DNA from: Deltaproteobacteria bacterium
GTDB taxonomy: Bacteria > SAR324 > JACQKK01
Length of the DNA stretch: 64,000 nt
Direction of reading: 5' to 3'
Assembly (NCBI GenBank): GCA_029858505.1
Contig: JAOUEW010000005.1
Span: 62,001 to 126,000 of the forward strand
This document shows positions 33,062-43,566 of the stretch, piece after piece. Positions within the stretch are counted from its first letter, which is position 1. Each line of letters opens with the position of its first letter. The notes below the pieces were generated by a model that saw only the letters and a list, made by a program, of their open reading frames with translations, was not told the origin of the DNA and made no database searches. The position numbers and the translations under genes were made by a program.

Positions 33062-34042
33062 TCACGTGTCCACTTGGGCATCGGCCAAGGTGAGGTGATA
33101 GTGAAGGTAATAATACAACCCCACGGCGGTGGTGGGGGCCCATTGGCCCAACAAGAACAACATGGAAGACGCCAGAGCCGTTTCCCGGGCCACCCCAAAG
33201 GGCAGCAGAGAAAACACGAACGTGGCCTGCATCACCCCAAAGAACCCCGGCGGGCCAGGCAGGCTCACCGCCAAGGCCGACACGGCAATCACAATCATGG
33301 CCGCTCCAAAGCCGATGGGCTGCCCAAAGGCCTGCAAAGACAGCATGACCATCACGCCGCTGAAACCCCACCGCACCACCGAATGGAACAGCATGGGGGC
33401 CAACAACCCTGGAGAGGTGAGGGAGGACAACCCCTGGGCCATGGCATGCACCAAGGCCCCGCCTTTTTCGCGGGGCCCCGCGGGCAGCCACGCGGCCAGG
33501 GCGTTCCACAGGGCTTCCACCTGGTGGGGCCAGCCGGCAAACCACACCAGCCCGGCCAACACCCCGGCCATCAATACCGCCACGGTGTGGGCCCCGGCCT
33601 GAATGTCTTGGGGAAAGGGAGAAATCGTGGCCACGGCGGCCAGGTAAAACGCGAAGATGGCGGCCACGTCCAACACCCGCTCCACCACCAGGGTCATCAG
33701 CACCCCGCTTTTGGTCAGCCCCTGCTGGCGGGCAAACACCACCGCCCGCAGAATTTCTCCCAGCCGGGCTGGCAGCAGGTTGTTCCCGCCAAAGCCAATC
33801 ATCATGGCCGGAAAAACCTGGCCTGTGGTGTAGCGACCCAGGGGGCGGAGAATCCACCGCCAGCGCAGGGCCGCCAGCCAATGATAAACAGCCAAGCACG
33901 CCATGAAGGGCGCCAGCACCCAGTAACTTCCCCCGGCCAGCAGGCGGCCCAACTGGGGCCAGTCTACCCCCCAAAAGGCGTACACCACCAAAGCGGCGGT
34001 GAACGCCAGCATCAACCCCAGGGAAGCAAGCCGCTTGGCCAA
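33062..34042 (-). CDS. Flippase-like / lysylphosphatidylglycerol synthase TM-region family protein
   Basis: The 326-residue integral membrane protein has about eight hydrophobic segments and the family's conserved stretch FGGNNLLPARLGEILRAVVFARQQ, followed by SGVLMTLVVERVLDVAAIF and, later, SLPGPPGFFGVMQATFV. Proteins of this UPF0104 family are thought to handle lipid-linked intermediates. It sits between gltD (34 bases) and a GT9 gene (10 bases) on the same strand. Substrate unknown. Confidence 0.88.
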   Translation of the reverse strand: MAKRLASLGLMLAFTAALVVYAFWGVDWPQLGRLLAGGSYWVLAPFMACLAVYHWLAALRWRWILRPLGRYTTGQVFPAMMIGFGGNNLLPARLGEILRAVVFARQQGLTKSGVLMTLVVERVLDVAAIFAFYLAAVATISPFPQDIQAGAHTVAVLMAGVLAGLVWFAGWPHQVEALWNALAAWLPAGPREKGGALVHAMAQGLSSLTSPGLLAPMLFHSVVRWGFSGVMVMLSLQAFGQPIGFGAAMIVIAVSALAVSLPGPPGFFGVMQATFVFSLLPFGVARETALASSMLFLLGQWAPTTAVGLYYYLHYHLTLADAQVDT

Positions 34043-34076
34043 AACATCACTCCATTGGACATCACTTCGTTGGGGA

Positions 34077-35480
34077 TCACCCCCGGCCCATCAGGAAACG
34101 GTGAATGGAGCGGGCGGCTTGGCGCCCCTCCCAAATGGCCCACACCACCAAAGACTGCCCCCGGCCCATGTCTCCGGCCACGAACACTTTGTCCACGCTG
34201 GTGCGGTGGGCGGCGTCGTGCTTCACGGTGCCCCGCTCAGAGAACGCCACCCCCAGTTGGGTCAGCAGGCCTTCCTTCACCGGGCCAGTGAAGCCCATGG
34301 CCAGCAGCACCAGGTCGGCCTTCAGGGTAAATTCGGTGCCCTTCAGTTCCACCATGGTGGGCCGTCCGCCGTTGTTGGCGGGCTCCCAAGCCACTTTCAC
34401 GCCGTGCAGTTCCTTCACCCGGCCCTGGGCATCGGCCGAGAAGCGCTTGGTCAACACGCTCCACATCCGCTCGCCGCCTTCCTCGTGAGAGGTCGACACC
34501 TTGGGGCTGGGGGGTTTGGGCAATATTTCCAGTTGGGTGACCTGGGCGGCCCCTTGGCGGTGGCTGGTGCCCACGCAGTCGGCCCCGGTGTCGCCCCCGC
34601 CAATCACCACCACGTGCTTTTTGGTGGCCAGCAGGGCGGTGTCAGGGTCCAGGGTATCGCCCTGAATGCGGCGGTTCTGTTGAGACAAAAACTCCATGGC
34701 AAAGTGCACGCCTTTCAGGCCGCTGCCCTCCACCCCCTCCAGCCCCCGGGGGGTTTGGGCGCCGCCCGCCAGCAGCACCGCGTCGAATCCGCTCAGCAAT
34801 TCCTTGGCGGGCAGGTCCTTCCCCACCTGGCAGTTCATTTGGAACACCACGCCTTCTTCCCGCAGTTGTTCCACCCGGCGGAAGATCAGGTGTTTTTCCA
34901 GTTTGAAATCGGGAATGCCATAGGTCAGCAGCCCGCCGGGGCGGTCGTCTTTTTCAAACACGGTGACCTGGTGCCCCATGCGGGCCAGTTCTTGGGCGGC
35001 CGCCAGGCCCGCCGGGCCCGACCCCACCACCGCCACCCGCTTCCAGGTTTGGGTGGGGGGCAGCACCGGTTTCACCCATTCTTCTTTCCAACCCCGCTCG
35101 ATGATCGCTTTCTCGATGACCTTGATGGCCACCGGGTCGGCGTTGATGCCCAACACGCAGCTGGTCTCGCAGGGCGCCGGGCACACCCGGCCGGTCACTT
35201 CGGGAAAGTTGTTGGTGCGGTGGAGTTCGTCCAACGCCTGGCGCCACTGGCCCCGGTACACCAGGTCGTTCCAGTCGGGGATTAAATTGCCCAGGGGGCA
35301 GCCTTGATGACAGGTGGGCACCCCGCAGTCCATGCAGCGGGCCCCCTGCACCTGCAGGTTTTCCTCTGGCCAAGCAATCTCAAACTCATGATAATGCTTC
35401 ACCCGTTCCGCCACGGGGCGGTTGGGGGGAATCTGCCGTTCAAACTCCAAAAATCCCGTGGGTTTTCCCATATCAGGCAA
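34077..35480 (-). CDS. gltD: Glutamate synthase (NADPH) small subunit
   Basis: GltD passes electrons from NADPH through FAD and Fe-S centres to GltB. The 467-residue protein has the N-terminal cysteine cluster [17 protein letters not shown], the FAD-binding [21 protein letters not shown] near 150 and the NADPH-binding [17 protein letters not shown] near 290, and ends with the FAD-contact [18 protein letters not shown]. It overlaps gltB by 8 bases. Downstream genes on the same strand encode a flippase-like protein and GT9. Confidence 0.96.
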   Translation of the reverse strand: MPDMGKPTGFLEFERQIPPNRPVAERVKHYHEFEIAWPEENLQVQGARCMDCGVPTCHQGCPLGNLIPDWNDLVYRGQWRQALDELHRTNNFPEVTGRVCPAPCETSCVLGINADPVAIKVIEKAIIERGWKEEWVKPVLPPTQTWKRVAVVGSGPAGLAAAQELARMGHQVTVFEKDDRPGGLLTYGIPDFKLEKHLIFRRVEQLREEGVVFQMNCQVGKDLPAKELLSGFDAVLLAGGAQTPRGLEGVEGSGLKGVHFAMEFLSQQNRRIQGDTLDPDTALLATKKHVVVIGGGDTGADCVGTSHRQGAAQVTQLEILPKPPSPKVSTSHEEGGERMWSVLTKRFSADAQGRVKELHGVKVAWEPANNGGRPTMVELKGTEFTLKADLVLLAMGFTGPVKEGLLTQLGVAFSERGTVKHDAAHRTSVDKVFVAGDMGRGQSLVVWAIWEGRQAARSIHRFLMGRG

Positions 35481-38400
35481 TCTCCTTCTCTTGGCGAACC
35501 TTGCCGTCCCACTGCATCACCCGTTTGTATTCCACCGGCATCACCTTCACGATTTTGGCCAGGGCGGCCTCCCAATGGGCCAGCAGGCGTTTGGCTTTGG
35601 GGCTGTGGGTGAGGGCCACGTGGCGCTCCAGCAGGTCCTGCAAAAACGTTTTGTCGTCGGCCTCCAGGGGTTCCAGGGCCACCATTTCGGTATTGCAGCG
35701 GGTGTGGAATTTACCGTCTTCATCCAGCACATAGGCAATGCCGCCCGACATGCCCGCCGCGAAGTTCAGCCCGGTGGGGCCCAGCACCACCACCCGCCCG
35801 CCAGTCATGTACTCACATCCGTGGTCGCCCACCCCCTCCACCACCGTGGTGGCGCCAGAGTTACGCACGCAGAAGCGTTCACCCCCCAGGCCGTTGAAGA
35901 AGGCCTCTCCCCGGGTGGCGCCGTACAGCACCACGTTGCCCACGATCATGTTGTTTTCCGGCACCAGGGTGGCGCCCTCCGGCGGCCGCACAATCACCCG
36001 CCCGCCAGACAACCCCTTGCCCACATAGTCGTTGGCCTCTCCCTGAAGGGTGAGGGTGATGCCCTGGGGCAGGAACGCGCCAAAACTTTGGCCGGCGGTG
36101 CCCTGAAAGTTGATTTGAATGGTGCCGTCGGGCAGGCCGTTGGCGCCATATTTGCGGCTGACCCGACTGCCCAGCATGGTGCCGGTGGACAGGTTCAAGT
36201 TGCGGATGGGCAGGTCCATCTTGACCGGCTTGCCGTGTTCCAGAGCGTCCTTGGCCCGCTCGATCAGGGTGTGGTCCAACACACCGGCAATGCCGTGGTC
36301 TTGTTCCTCGGATTTTCTCACCCGCACCTCCGGCCCCACCGGGGGCCGGTACAGCAGGGGGGTCAAGTCCAGACCATGGGCCTTCCAATGGGTTTCGGCC
36401 CGCTTGTATTCCAGCAAGTCGGCTCGGCCAATCATCTCATCCATGGTGCGGAAGCCCAGTTGGGCCATCCACCGCCGGACGTCTTCGGCAATAAAGGTGA
36501 AAAAGTTCACCAGGTGTTCCGGCTGGCCGGTAAATTTCTTGCGCAGGCGTTTGTCTTGGGTGGCCACCCCCACCGGGCAGGTGTTCAGGTGGCACACCCG
36601 CATCATGATGCACCCCTGGGTGATGAGAGCCGTGGTGGAAAAGCCGAATTCCTCGGCCCCCAGCAGGGCGGCCACCGCCACGTCGCGGCCGGTTTTCAAC
36701 TGGCCGTCGGTCTGCACCCGAATCCTACCGCGAAGGTTGTTCATCACCAGGGTCTGGTGGGTTTCCGCCAAGCCCAGTTCCCAGGGGGCCCCGGCAAACT
36801 GAATGGAACTGAGGGGAGAAGCCCCGGTTCCCCCGTCGTGGCCAGAGATCAGCACCTTGTCGGCCTTGGCCTTGGCCACCCCCGCCGCCACGGTACCCAC
36901 GCCGGTTTCGCTCACCAGCTTCACGCTGATGATGGCTTCTGGGTTGGCGTTCTTCAAATCGAAGATCAACTGTTTCAGATCTTCGATGGAGTAAATATCG
37001 TGATGGGGCGGGGGAGAAATCAACCCCACGCCGGGGGTGGTGAAGCGGATGGAACCGATGTAGGAATCCACCTTGTGGCCAGGAAGCTGGCCGCCCTCAC
37101 CGGGCTTGGCCCCCTGGGCGATTTTGATTTGAATCTCTTTGGCGTTCACCAGGTAATGGCTGTTCACCCCAAAGCGTCCGCTGGCCACCTGCTTGATGGC
37201 GCTGTTGCGGCTGTCTCCGTTCGGCATGGGGGCAAACCGGGTGGGGTCTTCCCCCCCCTCGCCAGAGTTGGAGCGCCCGCCAATGCGGTTCATGGCGATG
37301 GCCAGGTTCTCGTGGGCTTCGCGGCTGATGGAGCCCAGGCTCATGGCGCCGGTGGCAAACCGCTTCATGATCTCGCTGGCGGGTTCCACCTGTTCCAGCG
37401 GAATGGGGGTTCCCGGCTTGAAGCGGAACAACCCCCGCAGGGTGGCCATTTTTTCGCTTTGGTCGTTCACCAGCTCGGCATAGCGCTGATAGGTTTCCCA
37501 ATCGTTTTCCCGCACGGCCTTTTGCAGGGCGTGAATCATGGCCGGGTTGATCTGGTGAAACTCACCCTCCCGCCGCCACTTGTACACCCCACCCACGTCC
37601 AGCACAAAGTTATGGCCCTCATCCTCGGCATAGGCCATGCGGTGGCGGCGCAGGGTTTCTTGGGCAATTTCCTCCAACCCCACCCCTTCAATGCGGGTGT
37701 GGGTTCCGGTGAAGCAGGTATCCACCAACTCTCGTTTCAGCCCCAGCACCTCGAAAATCTGGGCGCCATGGTAACTTTGCAGGGTAGAAATGCCCATTTT
37801 GGAGAAAATCTTGAGCAGGGATTTTTTCACCGCCTTGATGTAATTCTTCACCGCCGGGGGGGTGTCGGCATCGGGAGAATCCTTCAGGGGGGTGAATTCA
37901 TCCACCAGGGTTTCAAAGGCCAGGTAGGGGTTCACCGCGGTGGCCCCATAGCCCAGCAGCAGGGCAAAGTGGTGCCCTTCCCGGGCTTCGCCGGTTTCTA
38001 AAATCAACCCCACGTTGTTGCGGGTGCCCTCGCGGATGAGGTGATGATGCACGCTGGCGGTAGCCAGCAGGCTGGGAATGGGGGCCAGTTGGGAGCTCAT
38101 CCCCCGGTCGGTGAGAATGATGAGGCTGTAACCCGCCCGCACGGCGGCATCGGCCTCCCGGTTCAACCGCTCCAGGGCTTGGCCCAACCCCTTGGGGCCG
38201 TCTTCCGCCCGGAACAACATGGAAAGGGTTTTGGCCTGAAAATCGCCCACGGTCACGTGGCGCAGCCGCTCCAAGTCGTAGTTGGTCAGGATGGGGTGAG
38301 GAATGTTCAACACATGGGCGTTGCGGGGGGCTTCGTCCATCAAGTTCCCCTCTTTCCCCACAAAGGCCACCAAACTCATCACCATGGCTTCCCGAATGGG

Positions 38401-39990
38401 GTCTATGGGAGGGTTGGTCACCTGAGCAAAGTTCTGCTTGAAGTAATCGAACAGCAGCCGGGGGCGGTTGCTCAACACCGCCAGAGGAATATCGGCCCCC
38501 ATGGAACCGATGGGTTCCTCGCCCTTTTCGGCCATGGAAGCCAAAATGATCTTCAGATCTTCTTTGGTGTAGCCAAAGGCCTGCTGGCGCCGCAGCACCG
38601 TGGAGTGATCTGGCTGATGCACGTGGGGCGGCTGGGGCAGGTCGTCCAGGTGAATGATGTTCTTGGCAATCCATTCCCGATAGGGATGCTGGGCCACCAC
38701 CTGGGCCTTCATTTCCTCGTCTTCAATCACCCGCCCCAGGGTGGTGTCCACCACAAAGATGCGCCCCGGCCGCAAGCGGGTCTTGCGCTCCACGTTGGCC
38801 GGGGGAATATCCAGCACACCGGCTTCGCTGGCCATGATGACCAGGCCGTCTTTGGTGATGGTGATGCGGGCCGGGCGCAAACCGTTTCGGTCCAGGGTGG
38901 CCCCCACCATGCGGCCATCGGAAAAGGCGATGGCGGCCGGGCCGTCCCAGGGTTCCATCAGGTTGGCGTGGTAGGCATAGAAGGCCTTGCGGTCTTCGTC
39001 CATGTGGTCGTTGTTGTCCCAGGCCTCGGGAATCATCATCATCATGGCGTGGGGCAACTTCCGCCCGGTCATCACCAAAAACTCCAGCACGTTGTCGAAC
39101 ATGGAGGAATCGGAACCCCGGGCGTTGATGACCGGCACCACTTTATCTAAACCACCACCAAACAGCGGCGAACTCAGGTTTTTCTCCCGCGAACCCATCC
39201 AGTTGATGTTGCCCCGCAGGGTATTGATTTCCCCGTTGTGGGCCATCATGCGGAAGGGGTGGGCCAGCTCCCAAGAAGGAAAGGTGTTGGTGGAGTAACG
39301 GGCGTGCACCAACGAAATGGCCGTGGTCATGGTTTCATCCGTCAAATCCGGATAAAACTTCTCCACCTGTTGGGGGGTAAGCATGCCCTTGTACACCATG
39401 GTGGCGCACGAAAAGCTGGGCACCGAGAAATGGTGCAGCCCCTGGGCCCACACGGATTTCTCCATGGCCCGCCGGGCGGTGTACAACCGGCGCTCGAAGG
39501 CGGTTTCATCCAAGCCCGCGGGCCGGTCAATGAACACTTGGCGCACAAACGGCCGGGAATCTTGGGCCGCTTTTCCCAAGGAGGCCGGATCGGTGGGCAC
39601 GTCTCTCCAGCCCAGCACCGTCAGGTTTTCGCCCTTCAAAGCCTGGTCCACCAGGGCCTGGGCCTGGGCCCGTTCCTGGGGGTCCAGGGGGAAAAACATC
39701 ATCCCCGCCCCGTAACTGCCGGGGGAGGGCAGAGCAATCTTCAGCTTGGCCGCCTGGGCCGCCAGAAATTCGTGGGGAATTTGCATCAAAATCCCGGCGC
39801 CGTCACCCTCATCGGGGTCGGAACCCCGGGCCCCCCGGTGATCTAAGTTCACCAGAATTTCCAGCCCCTGGCGCACCAGGTTGTGGCTCTTCTTCCCGTG
39901 GATGTCCACGATAAAACCAACGCCGCAGCTGTCTTTTTCCAGGGAGGGGTCGTACAGCCCCTGGCGCGGGGGGAAGAGAGGATGACTCAT
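35473..39990 (-). CDS. gltB: Glutamate synthase (NADPH) large subunit
   Basis: GltB hydrolyses glutamine and reductively transfers the ammonia to 2-oxoglutarate. The 1505-residue protein has the class II amidotransferase Cys in [13 protein letters not shown] at residue 22, so a 21-residue propeptide would be removed; a central domain; an FMN-binding synthase domain with [16 protein letters not shown]; the 3Fe-4S cluster site [19 protein letters not shown]; and a C-terminal GXGXG beta-helix. Length is standard. The large plus-strand ORF at 35422-38001 is its shadow. Confidence 0.98.
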   Translation of the reverse strand: MSHPLFPPRQGLYDPSLEKDSCGVGFIVDIHGKKSHNLVRQGLEILVNLDHRGARGSDPDEGDGAGILMQIPHEFLAAQAAKLKIALPSPGSYGAGMMFFPLDPQERAQAQALVDQALKGENLTVLGWRDVPTDPASLGKAAQDSRPFVRQVFIDRPAGLDETAFERRLYTARRAMEKSVWAQGLHHFSVPSFSCATMVYKGMLTPQQVEKFYPDLTDETMTTAISLVHARYSTNTFPSWELAHPFRMMAHNGEINTLRGNINWMGSREKNLSSPLFGGGLDKVVPVINARGSDSSMFDNVLEFLVMTGRKLPHAMMMMIPEAWDNNDHMDEDRKAFYAYHANLMEPWDGPAAIAFSDGRMVGATLDRNGLRPARITITKDGLVIMASEAGVLDIPPANVERKTRLRPGRIFVVDTTLGRVIEDEEMKAQVVAQHPYREWIAKNIIHLDDLPQPPHVHQPDHSTVLRRQQAFGYTKEDLKIILASMAEKGEEPIGSMGADIPLAVLSNRPRLLFDYFKQNFAQVTNPPIDPIREAMVMSLVAFVGKEGNLMDEAPRNAHVLNIPHPILTNYDLERLRHVTVGDFQAKTLSMLFRAEDGPKGLGQALERLNREADAAVRAGYSLIILTDRGMSSQLAPIPSLLATASVHHHLIREGTRNNVGLILETGEAREGHHFALLLGYGATAVNPYLAFETLVDEFTPLKDSPDADTPPAVKNYIKAVKKSLLKIFSKMGISTLQSYHGAQIFEVLGLKRELVDTCFTGTHTRIEGVGLEEIAQETLRRHRMAYAEDEGHNFVLDVGGVYKWRREGEFHQINPAMIHALQKAVRENDWETYQRYAELVNDQSEKMATLRGLFRFKPGTPIPLEQVEPASEIMKRFATGAMSLGSISREAHENLAIAMNRIGGRSNSGEGGEDPTRFAPMPNGDSRNSAIKQVASGRFGVNSHYLVNAKEIQIKIAQGAKPGEGGQLPGHKVDSYIGSIRFTTPGVGLISPPPHHDIYSIEDLKQLIFDLKNANPEAIISVKLVSETGVGTVAAGVAKAKADKVLISGHDGGTGASPLSSIQFAGAPWELGLAETHQTLVMNNLRGRIRVQTDGQLKTGRDVAVAALLGAEEFGFSTTALITQGCIMMRVCHLNTCPVGVATQDKRLRKKFTGQPEHLVNFFTFIAEDVRRWMAQLGFRTMDEMIGRADLLEYKRAETHWKAHGLDLTPLLYRPPVGPEVRVRKSEEQDHGIAGVLDHTLIERAKDALEHGKPVKMDLPIRNLNLSTGTMLGSRVSRKYGANGLPDGTIQINFQGTAGQSFGAFLPQGITLTLQGEANDYVGKGLSGGRVIVRPPEGATLVPENNMIVGNVVLYGATRGEAFFNGLGGERFCVRNSGATTVVEGVGDHGCEYMTGGRVVVLGPTGLNFAAGMSGGIAYVLDEDGKFHTRCNTEMVALEPLEADDKTFLQDLLERHVALTHSPKAKRLLAHWEAALAKIVKVMPVEYKRVMQWDGKVRQEKEIA

Positions 39991-40274
39991 GGACGTAGGT
40001 GCTCCTGAGGGCGCGGCCCGGTTGGGCGGTTTGGGCGCCGGGGTTGGGGTGATGGGTTGGGCCGGGCGTCTCCCTCCGCCGCAGGAACCTAAGGTCCCGG
40101 CGGAATCGCCTGGTTTTGGTTTGGGAAAGGGACTTCCCCGGCCCGCTTGGGAGGAGAACCAGCCCAGAGAGGCAAACTTACCCCTGGGTCCGGCTTTGCG
40201 CGGAACACCTTCAACACACGGCCTATTCTAATCGAATTTTGAGGAATTTCCCAGGAACTGTCAAGGCAGAGAAC
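39991..40274. promoter_or_regulatory. Upstream region of gltB
   Basis: About 280 bases between the gltB start and a repeat element. The plus-strand 80-codon ORF here is Gly/Pro-rich and starts against the gltB start codon, so I treat it as noise. The gltBD promoter should lie here, perhaps in the AT-richer part near 40215-40260. Confidence 0.4.
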
Positions 40275-40525
40275 AACAACACCCCTCCCCTGCCCCCTAA
40301 CGGGGGCATCCCCTCCCCTTCGTGGAGGGGAAATAAATCGAAGCCGAAAAGTGATCTGCTTGCTTCCTTCCAGTCTATATTTTTCCGAACGGTTGAAAAG
40401 AATAGCCGGTGGATTCGAGTATTGTCCCTCCACGAGTGGGAGGGACAGGCGGCGTAGCCGCCAGGGAGGGGTGTTGTTGGGAGAAACTCGAATCCGACAA
40501 GAGAAGCACTTGCTTCTTTCCGAAG
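40275..40525. repeat. Composite palindromic intergenic repeat, locus 6
   Basis: A complete copy with both arms: ccctccccttcgtggagggg preceded by ctgccccctaacgggggcat, the linker gaagccgaaaagtgatctgc, then attgtccctccacgagtggg and gacaggcggcgtagccgcc followed by agggaggggtgttgttggg. It lies between gltB and the end of rlpA. Confidence 0.88.
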
Positions 40526-41557
40526 TTACTTTCGCCAACTGCGCACCAGGGTGGTAAGGCCCTGGGCCTTCAGGCGGGCGGCGGCCCGCTGGGCTTCATC
40601 GGGGGAGTTGAAGGGCCCATGCACCACGGAATAATTGCCGCCGGGGGGGTTGTCTAGCCACAGGCGGGTATTCCCTGCCCGGGCCTGGGCGTTGGCCATT
40701 TTTACCCTGGCGGCGTCTGGGTCGGCGGCCCCGGCCACCTGCACCACAAACTGGGTATAGGCCCGCAGGCCCAGGCGGCGGTCTAGGCCGGGGGGCCAAG
40801 CCGTCACCTGAATGCGCACGGGGGTTGTGCCCCCGCCCACCATGCCCAGTCGGCGGGCCGCCGCCAGCGACAGGTCAATCACCCGGCCCTTGGCATAGGG
40901 CCCCCGGTCGTTCACCCGCACTTCCACCACCCGCCCGTTCACCTGGTTCACCACCCGCACCCGGGTGCCCAGGGGCAGCATGGGGTGGGCGGCTGTAAAG
41001 CCGTATTGATCGTAGGTCTCTCCGTTGGCGGTGGGCTTGCCGTGAAAATCTGGCCCATACCAAGAGGCCATGCCCTCCAGCCAGGGGCGCACGGGCGATA
41101 GATCCAACCCATCGCCGTCCTTCCCCTCCTGCCGGGGGGTGGGGTCCACCGCCCCCAGCAGCGTGGCTGGCACCGTCACGCCTTCTTTGCCCACGGCTGG
41201 CTCGGCGTAGCCCTGGCCCCTGGCCTCGGCTGGCTGCCAACCCATGGGGGGAAGAGACACCGGCCCCTCGGCTATGTCTTCGTCTTCTGTGGAATCCTGT
41301 GGCAGGGCCCCGGCTGGCTGCGTGGCGGTTTGCTGCACGGGCGCTTGGGCGGCTGGCTGTGCGGTTTTAAGCGCACGGCCCCCACGGTGAACCGTGGAAG
41401 GAGCAGAGGCCGAACAGCCCGCCAGCACCAGCAGGGCCAGCACCACCGGTGCCAGGGCCGCCGATAGGGGTTTAAAACCCCGGCCGCCCGCCCCGCCCCC
41501 CTCCAGGCATTCAGGCACCCCGGCTTGGTTCGTTTGATTGGAAGAATTGGAGATCAT
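40526..41557 (-). CDS. rlpA: RlpA-like septal lytic transglycosylase lipoprotein with SPOR domain
   Basis: RlpA cleaves denuded glycan strands at the septum. The 343-residue protein has a lipobox (LVLAGC) near residue 48, a Gln/Ala/Pro-rich linker, a double-psi beta-barrel with ASWYGPDFHGKPTANGETYD and VNDRGPYAKGRVIDLS (the active-site Glu/Asp/His set), and a C-terminal SPOR domain (FVVQVAGAADPDAARVKM through the final LKAQGLTTLVRSW) that targets denuded peptidoglycan. The lipoprotein signal is preceded by an unusually long Gly-rich N terminus, so a start later than 41557 is possible. Confidence 0.9.
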   Translation of the reverse strand: MISNSSNQTNQAGVPECLEGGGAGGRGFKPLSAALAPVVLALLVLAGCSASAPSTVHRGGRALKTAQPAAQAPVQQTATQPAGALPQDSTEDEDIAEGPVSLPPMGWQPAEARGQGYAEPAVGKEGVTVPATLLGAVDPTPRQEGKDGDGLDLSPVRPWLEGMASWYGPDFHGKPTANGETYDQYGFTAAHPMLPLGTRVRVVNQVNGRVVEVRVNDRGPYAKGRVIDLSLAAARRLGMVGGGTTPVRIQVTAWPPGLDRRLGLRAYTQFVVQVAGAADPDAARVKMANAQARAGNTRLWLDNPPGGNYSVVHGPFNSPDEAQRAAARLKAQGLTTLVRSWRK

Positions 41558-41592
41558 GGTTGGGTTCGTTCATGCACAAACCCGGCCACAAT

Positions 41593-41624
41593 TTTAAGAA
41601 CAGGGGAGTTTAAGAACAGGGGAG
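41593..41624. repeat. 16-bp tandem duplication
   Basis: Two exact adjacent copies of tttaagaacaggggag, just beyond the 3' end of the nucleotidyltransferase gene. Confidence 0.9.
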
Positions 41625-41632
41625 GTTAGCGG

Positions 41633-41938
41633 TTATAACTCATATACCCTCTGGGCCTCCCTCAGCACACGCTCCTTGGCCCGTTTGCCTAAAAACCCCG
41701 GCGTCCGCAAGTCCGTTTCCCGGTGAAACAGGTCTCCCAACTCATACCGCATTTCCGAAAGCCCAAACAGCCCCACCCGCGTGCCGGGCTCGAATTCCAC
41801 CAGCACGTCCACGTCGCTGTCCGGGCCAAAGTCTTCCCGCAGCACGCTGCCGAACAGGCTCAGCTTGCGAATGTGGTGCTTGCGGCAGAACGCCGCGATG
41901 GCCTCGGTGGGGATGGGGATTTTGAGGGTGGGGGTCAT
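41633..41938 (-). CDS. MNT-type minimal nucleotidyltransferase
   Basis: The 101-residue protein has the nucleotidyltransferase core [24 protein letters not shown] (GSxxR then DxD) of MNT antitoxins, which add AMP groups to HEPN ribonuclease toxins. ATG 41938 overlaps the stop of the upstream gene (ATGA), a better choice than 41950. No HEPN gene is present on either side: downstream is rlpA, upstream a PD-(D/E)XK-like gene to which it is coupled. It may therefore antagonise or modify that partner; this is inference. Confidence 0.85.
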   Translation of the reverse strand: MTPTLKIPIPTEAIAAFCRKHHIRKLSLFGSVLREDFGPDSDVDVLVEFEPGTRVGLFGLSEMRYELGDLFHRETDLRTPGFLGKRAKERVLREAQRVYEL

Positions 41939-42423
41939 GGGGTTTCCCAAGGCTTATATTTTGCCATGAATTGAAAGGTTCTTAATAACGGCCACTTTTC
42001 TGGCACAGCATTATTCAATATATCCATTGGAGATATTTTTTCATAAATTTGACTGGCTAAGTCTGCACCTAACATGATTTTACCCCCACCAATTTCCGTG
42101 TGGTTTTTTTTGCTCCCAATTACAAAAACCGCAAACTGTTCTATCTCCCCTTCAATTTTTAGACCGGTAAAAAGGTTTGGGATATATTTTTTCCCCAGGT
42201 CAAACTTTTTTTTGTACCTTTCCTCACGCCTTTCCCAACTGTCTGCATCCATAGAAGGTTCTAGATGAACCAACTTTTTATCTATGGGATGATAGGCAAC
42301 GATATCCAATTCCATTTCATGGCCACCCTCCGCCCTTTTGCCTACCCGAATATTTTGCAACACAAAATATCCTTGAAATTCATACCATTCCTTCAGTAAT
42401 TGCTCTAAAAAGTTTTGCGCCAT
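41935..42423 (-). CDS. AT-rich PD-(D/E)XK-like nuclease-fold protein
   Basis: A 162-residue protein starting [21 protein letters not shown]. The pattern [24 protein letters not shown] resembles the restriction-endonuclease fold core (Glu on the first helix/strand, ELDIVAY Asp, then VHLE-S where nucleases have ExK), with Ser in place of the usual Lys. The rest is charged and helical. It is much more AT-rich than its surroundings, so probably acquired. The track's 399-codon ORF is an upstream extension through hemB. Overlaps the MNT gene by 4 bases. Nuclease activity is a hypothesis. Confidence 0.62.
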   Translation of the reverse strand: MAQNFLEQLLKEWYEFQGYFVLQNIRVGKRAEGGHEMELDIVAYHPIDKKLVHLEPSMDADSWERREERYKKKFDLGKKYIPNLFTGLKIEGEIEQFAVFVIGSKKNHTEIGGGKIMLGADLASQIYEKISPMDILNNAVPEKWPLLRTFQFMAKYKPWETP

Positions 42424-42509
42424 GGTTCCCTCCCTTTTATGATTGGTTTTTTTAAAACCCAAACATACCCCTACCACCCTCCCCTGCCAGCAACAAGTTT
42501 TTGCCGACG

Positions 42510-43490
42510 CTACTTCTCTCCCCTCAACTTCTTGGCCACCCGTTTGGCAAAATAGGTTAAGATCACATCGGCCCCTGCGCGGCGGATGCCGATGAGGGAC
42601 TCCATCATCACCCGGTCTAAATCGAGCCAGCCTTTTTGGTGAGCGGCCCACATCATGGAATACTCCCCGCTGACCTGATAGGCCGCCACGGGGATGTTGG
42701 TGGCGGCTTTCACCTGGTGGATGATGTCGAGGTAGGGCATGGCGGGCTTCACCATCACGATGTCGGCGGATTCGGCCACGTCTTGCAGCACTTCCCGCAG
42801 GGCTTCCCTGGCGTTGGCGGGGTCCATTTGGTAGCCCGCGCGGTCGCCGAACTGGGGGGCGCTTTGGGCGGCCTCGCGGAAGGGGCCGTAGAAGCCGGAA
42901 GCGTATTTGGCCGAGTAGGCCATGATGGGCAGATGAGAAAACCCCCCGGCGTCCAGTTCTCGGCGGATGGCCGCCACCCGCCCGTCCATCATGTCGGAGG
43001 GGCTCACCATGTCTACCCCGGCTTTGGCGTGGGCCATGGCCATGGATGCCAGCACCGGCAGGGTTTCGTCGTTCAGAATGGCGCCGTCTTTCACCAGCCC
43101 GCAATGGCCGTGCTCCAGCCAGTCGCACAGGCACACGTCGGTCATCACCAGCAGGCCCGGCACGGCTTTTTTCACGGCGCGGATGGCTTGGGGAATGAGC
43201 CCGTCCGGGTCGGCGGCCAGCTTGCCGGTGAGGTCTTTTTTGTCGGGCACCCCAAACAGGTTAATCATGGAAATACCCAGGTCGTGGGCTTGCTGGGCCT
43301 CCTTCACCAGTTCATCCACCGACAATTGAAACACCTCCGGCATGGAGCTCACGGGGTTTCGCACCCCCTTGCCTGGGGCCACGAACAGCGGGTAGATCAG
43401 GCTTTCCACCGGCAGGCGGGTTTCGGTCACCATGTGGCGCAGGGCGGGGCTGCCCCGCAGGCGCCGGGAGCGGGTTTGGGGGAAGGGCAT
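42510..43490 (-). CDS. hemB: Delta-aminolevulinic acid dehydratase (porphobilinogen synthase)
   Basis: HemB condenses two 5-aminolevulinate molecules to porphobilinogen for heme and other tetrapyrroles. The 326-residue protein has the zinc-type cysteine site DVCLCDWLEHGHCG and the Schiff-base lysines in AYSAKYASGFYG and MVKPAMPYLDII. An AAGGAGA ribosome site precedes ATG 43490. It may be co-transcribed with the SAM hydrolase gene 76 bases upstream. Confidence 0.97.
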   Translation of the reverse strand: MPFPQTRSRRLRGSPALRHMVTETRLPVESLIYPLFVAPGKGVRNPVSSMPEVFQLSVDELVKEAQQAHDLGISMINLFGVPDKKDLTGKLAADPDGLIPQAIRAVKKAVPGLLVMTDVCLCDWLEHGHCGLVKDGAILNDETLPVLASMAMAHAKAGVDMVSPSDMMDGRVAAIRRELDAGGFSHLPIMAYSAKYASGFYGPFREAAQSAPQFGDRAGYQMDPANAREALREVLQDVAESADIVMVKPAMPYLDIIHQVKAATNIPVAAYQVSGEYSMMWAAHQKGWLDLDRVMMESLIGIRRAGADVILTYFAKRVAKKLRGEK

Positions 43491-43566
43491 GGGTTCTCCT
43501 TAGCATAACGGTGCCAGACGGAAGGTGAGATAAAAATCGGAAACCTTTACAAAAAACTGGGGCTGT

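Noticed and set aside
35422-38001. 859-codon plus-strand ORF
   Set aside because: It is antisense to gltB, which has all family motifs in frame; the composition (Gly/His/Pro-rich) is typical of shadow frames in GC-rich genes.
39989-40231. 80-codon plus-strand ORF upstream of gltB
   Set aside because: Begins against the gltB start codon, Gly/Pro-rich, no recognisable feature.
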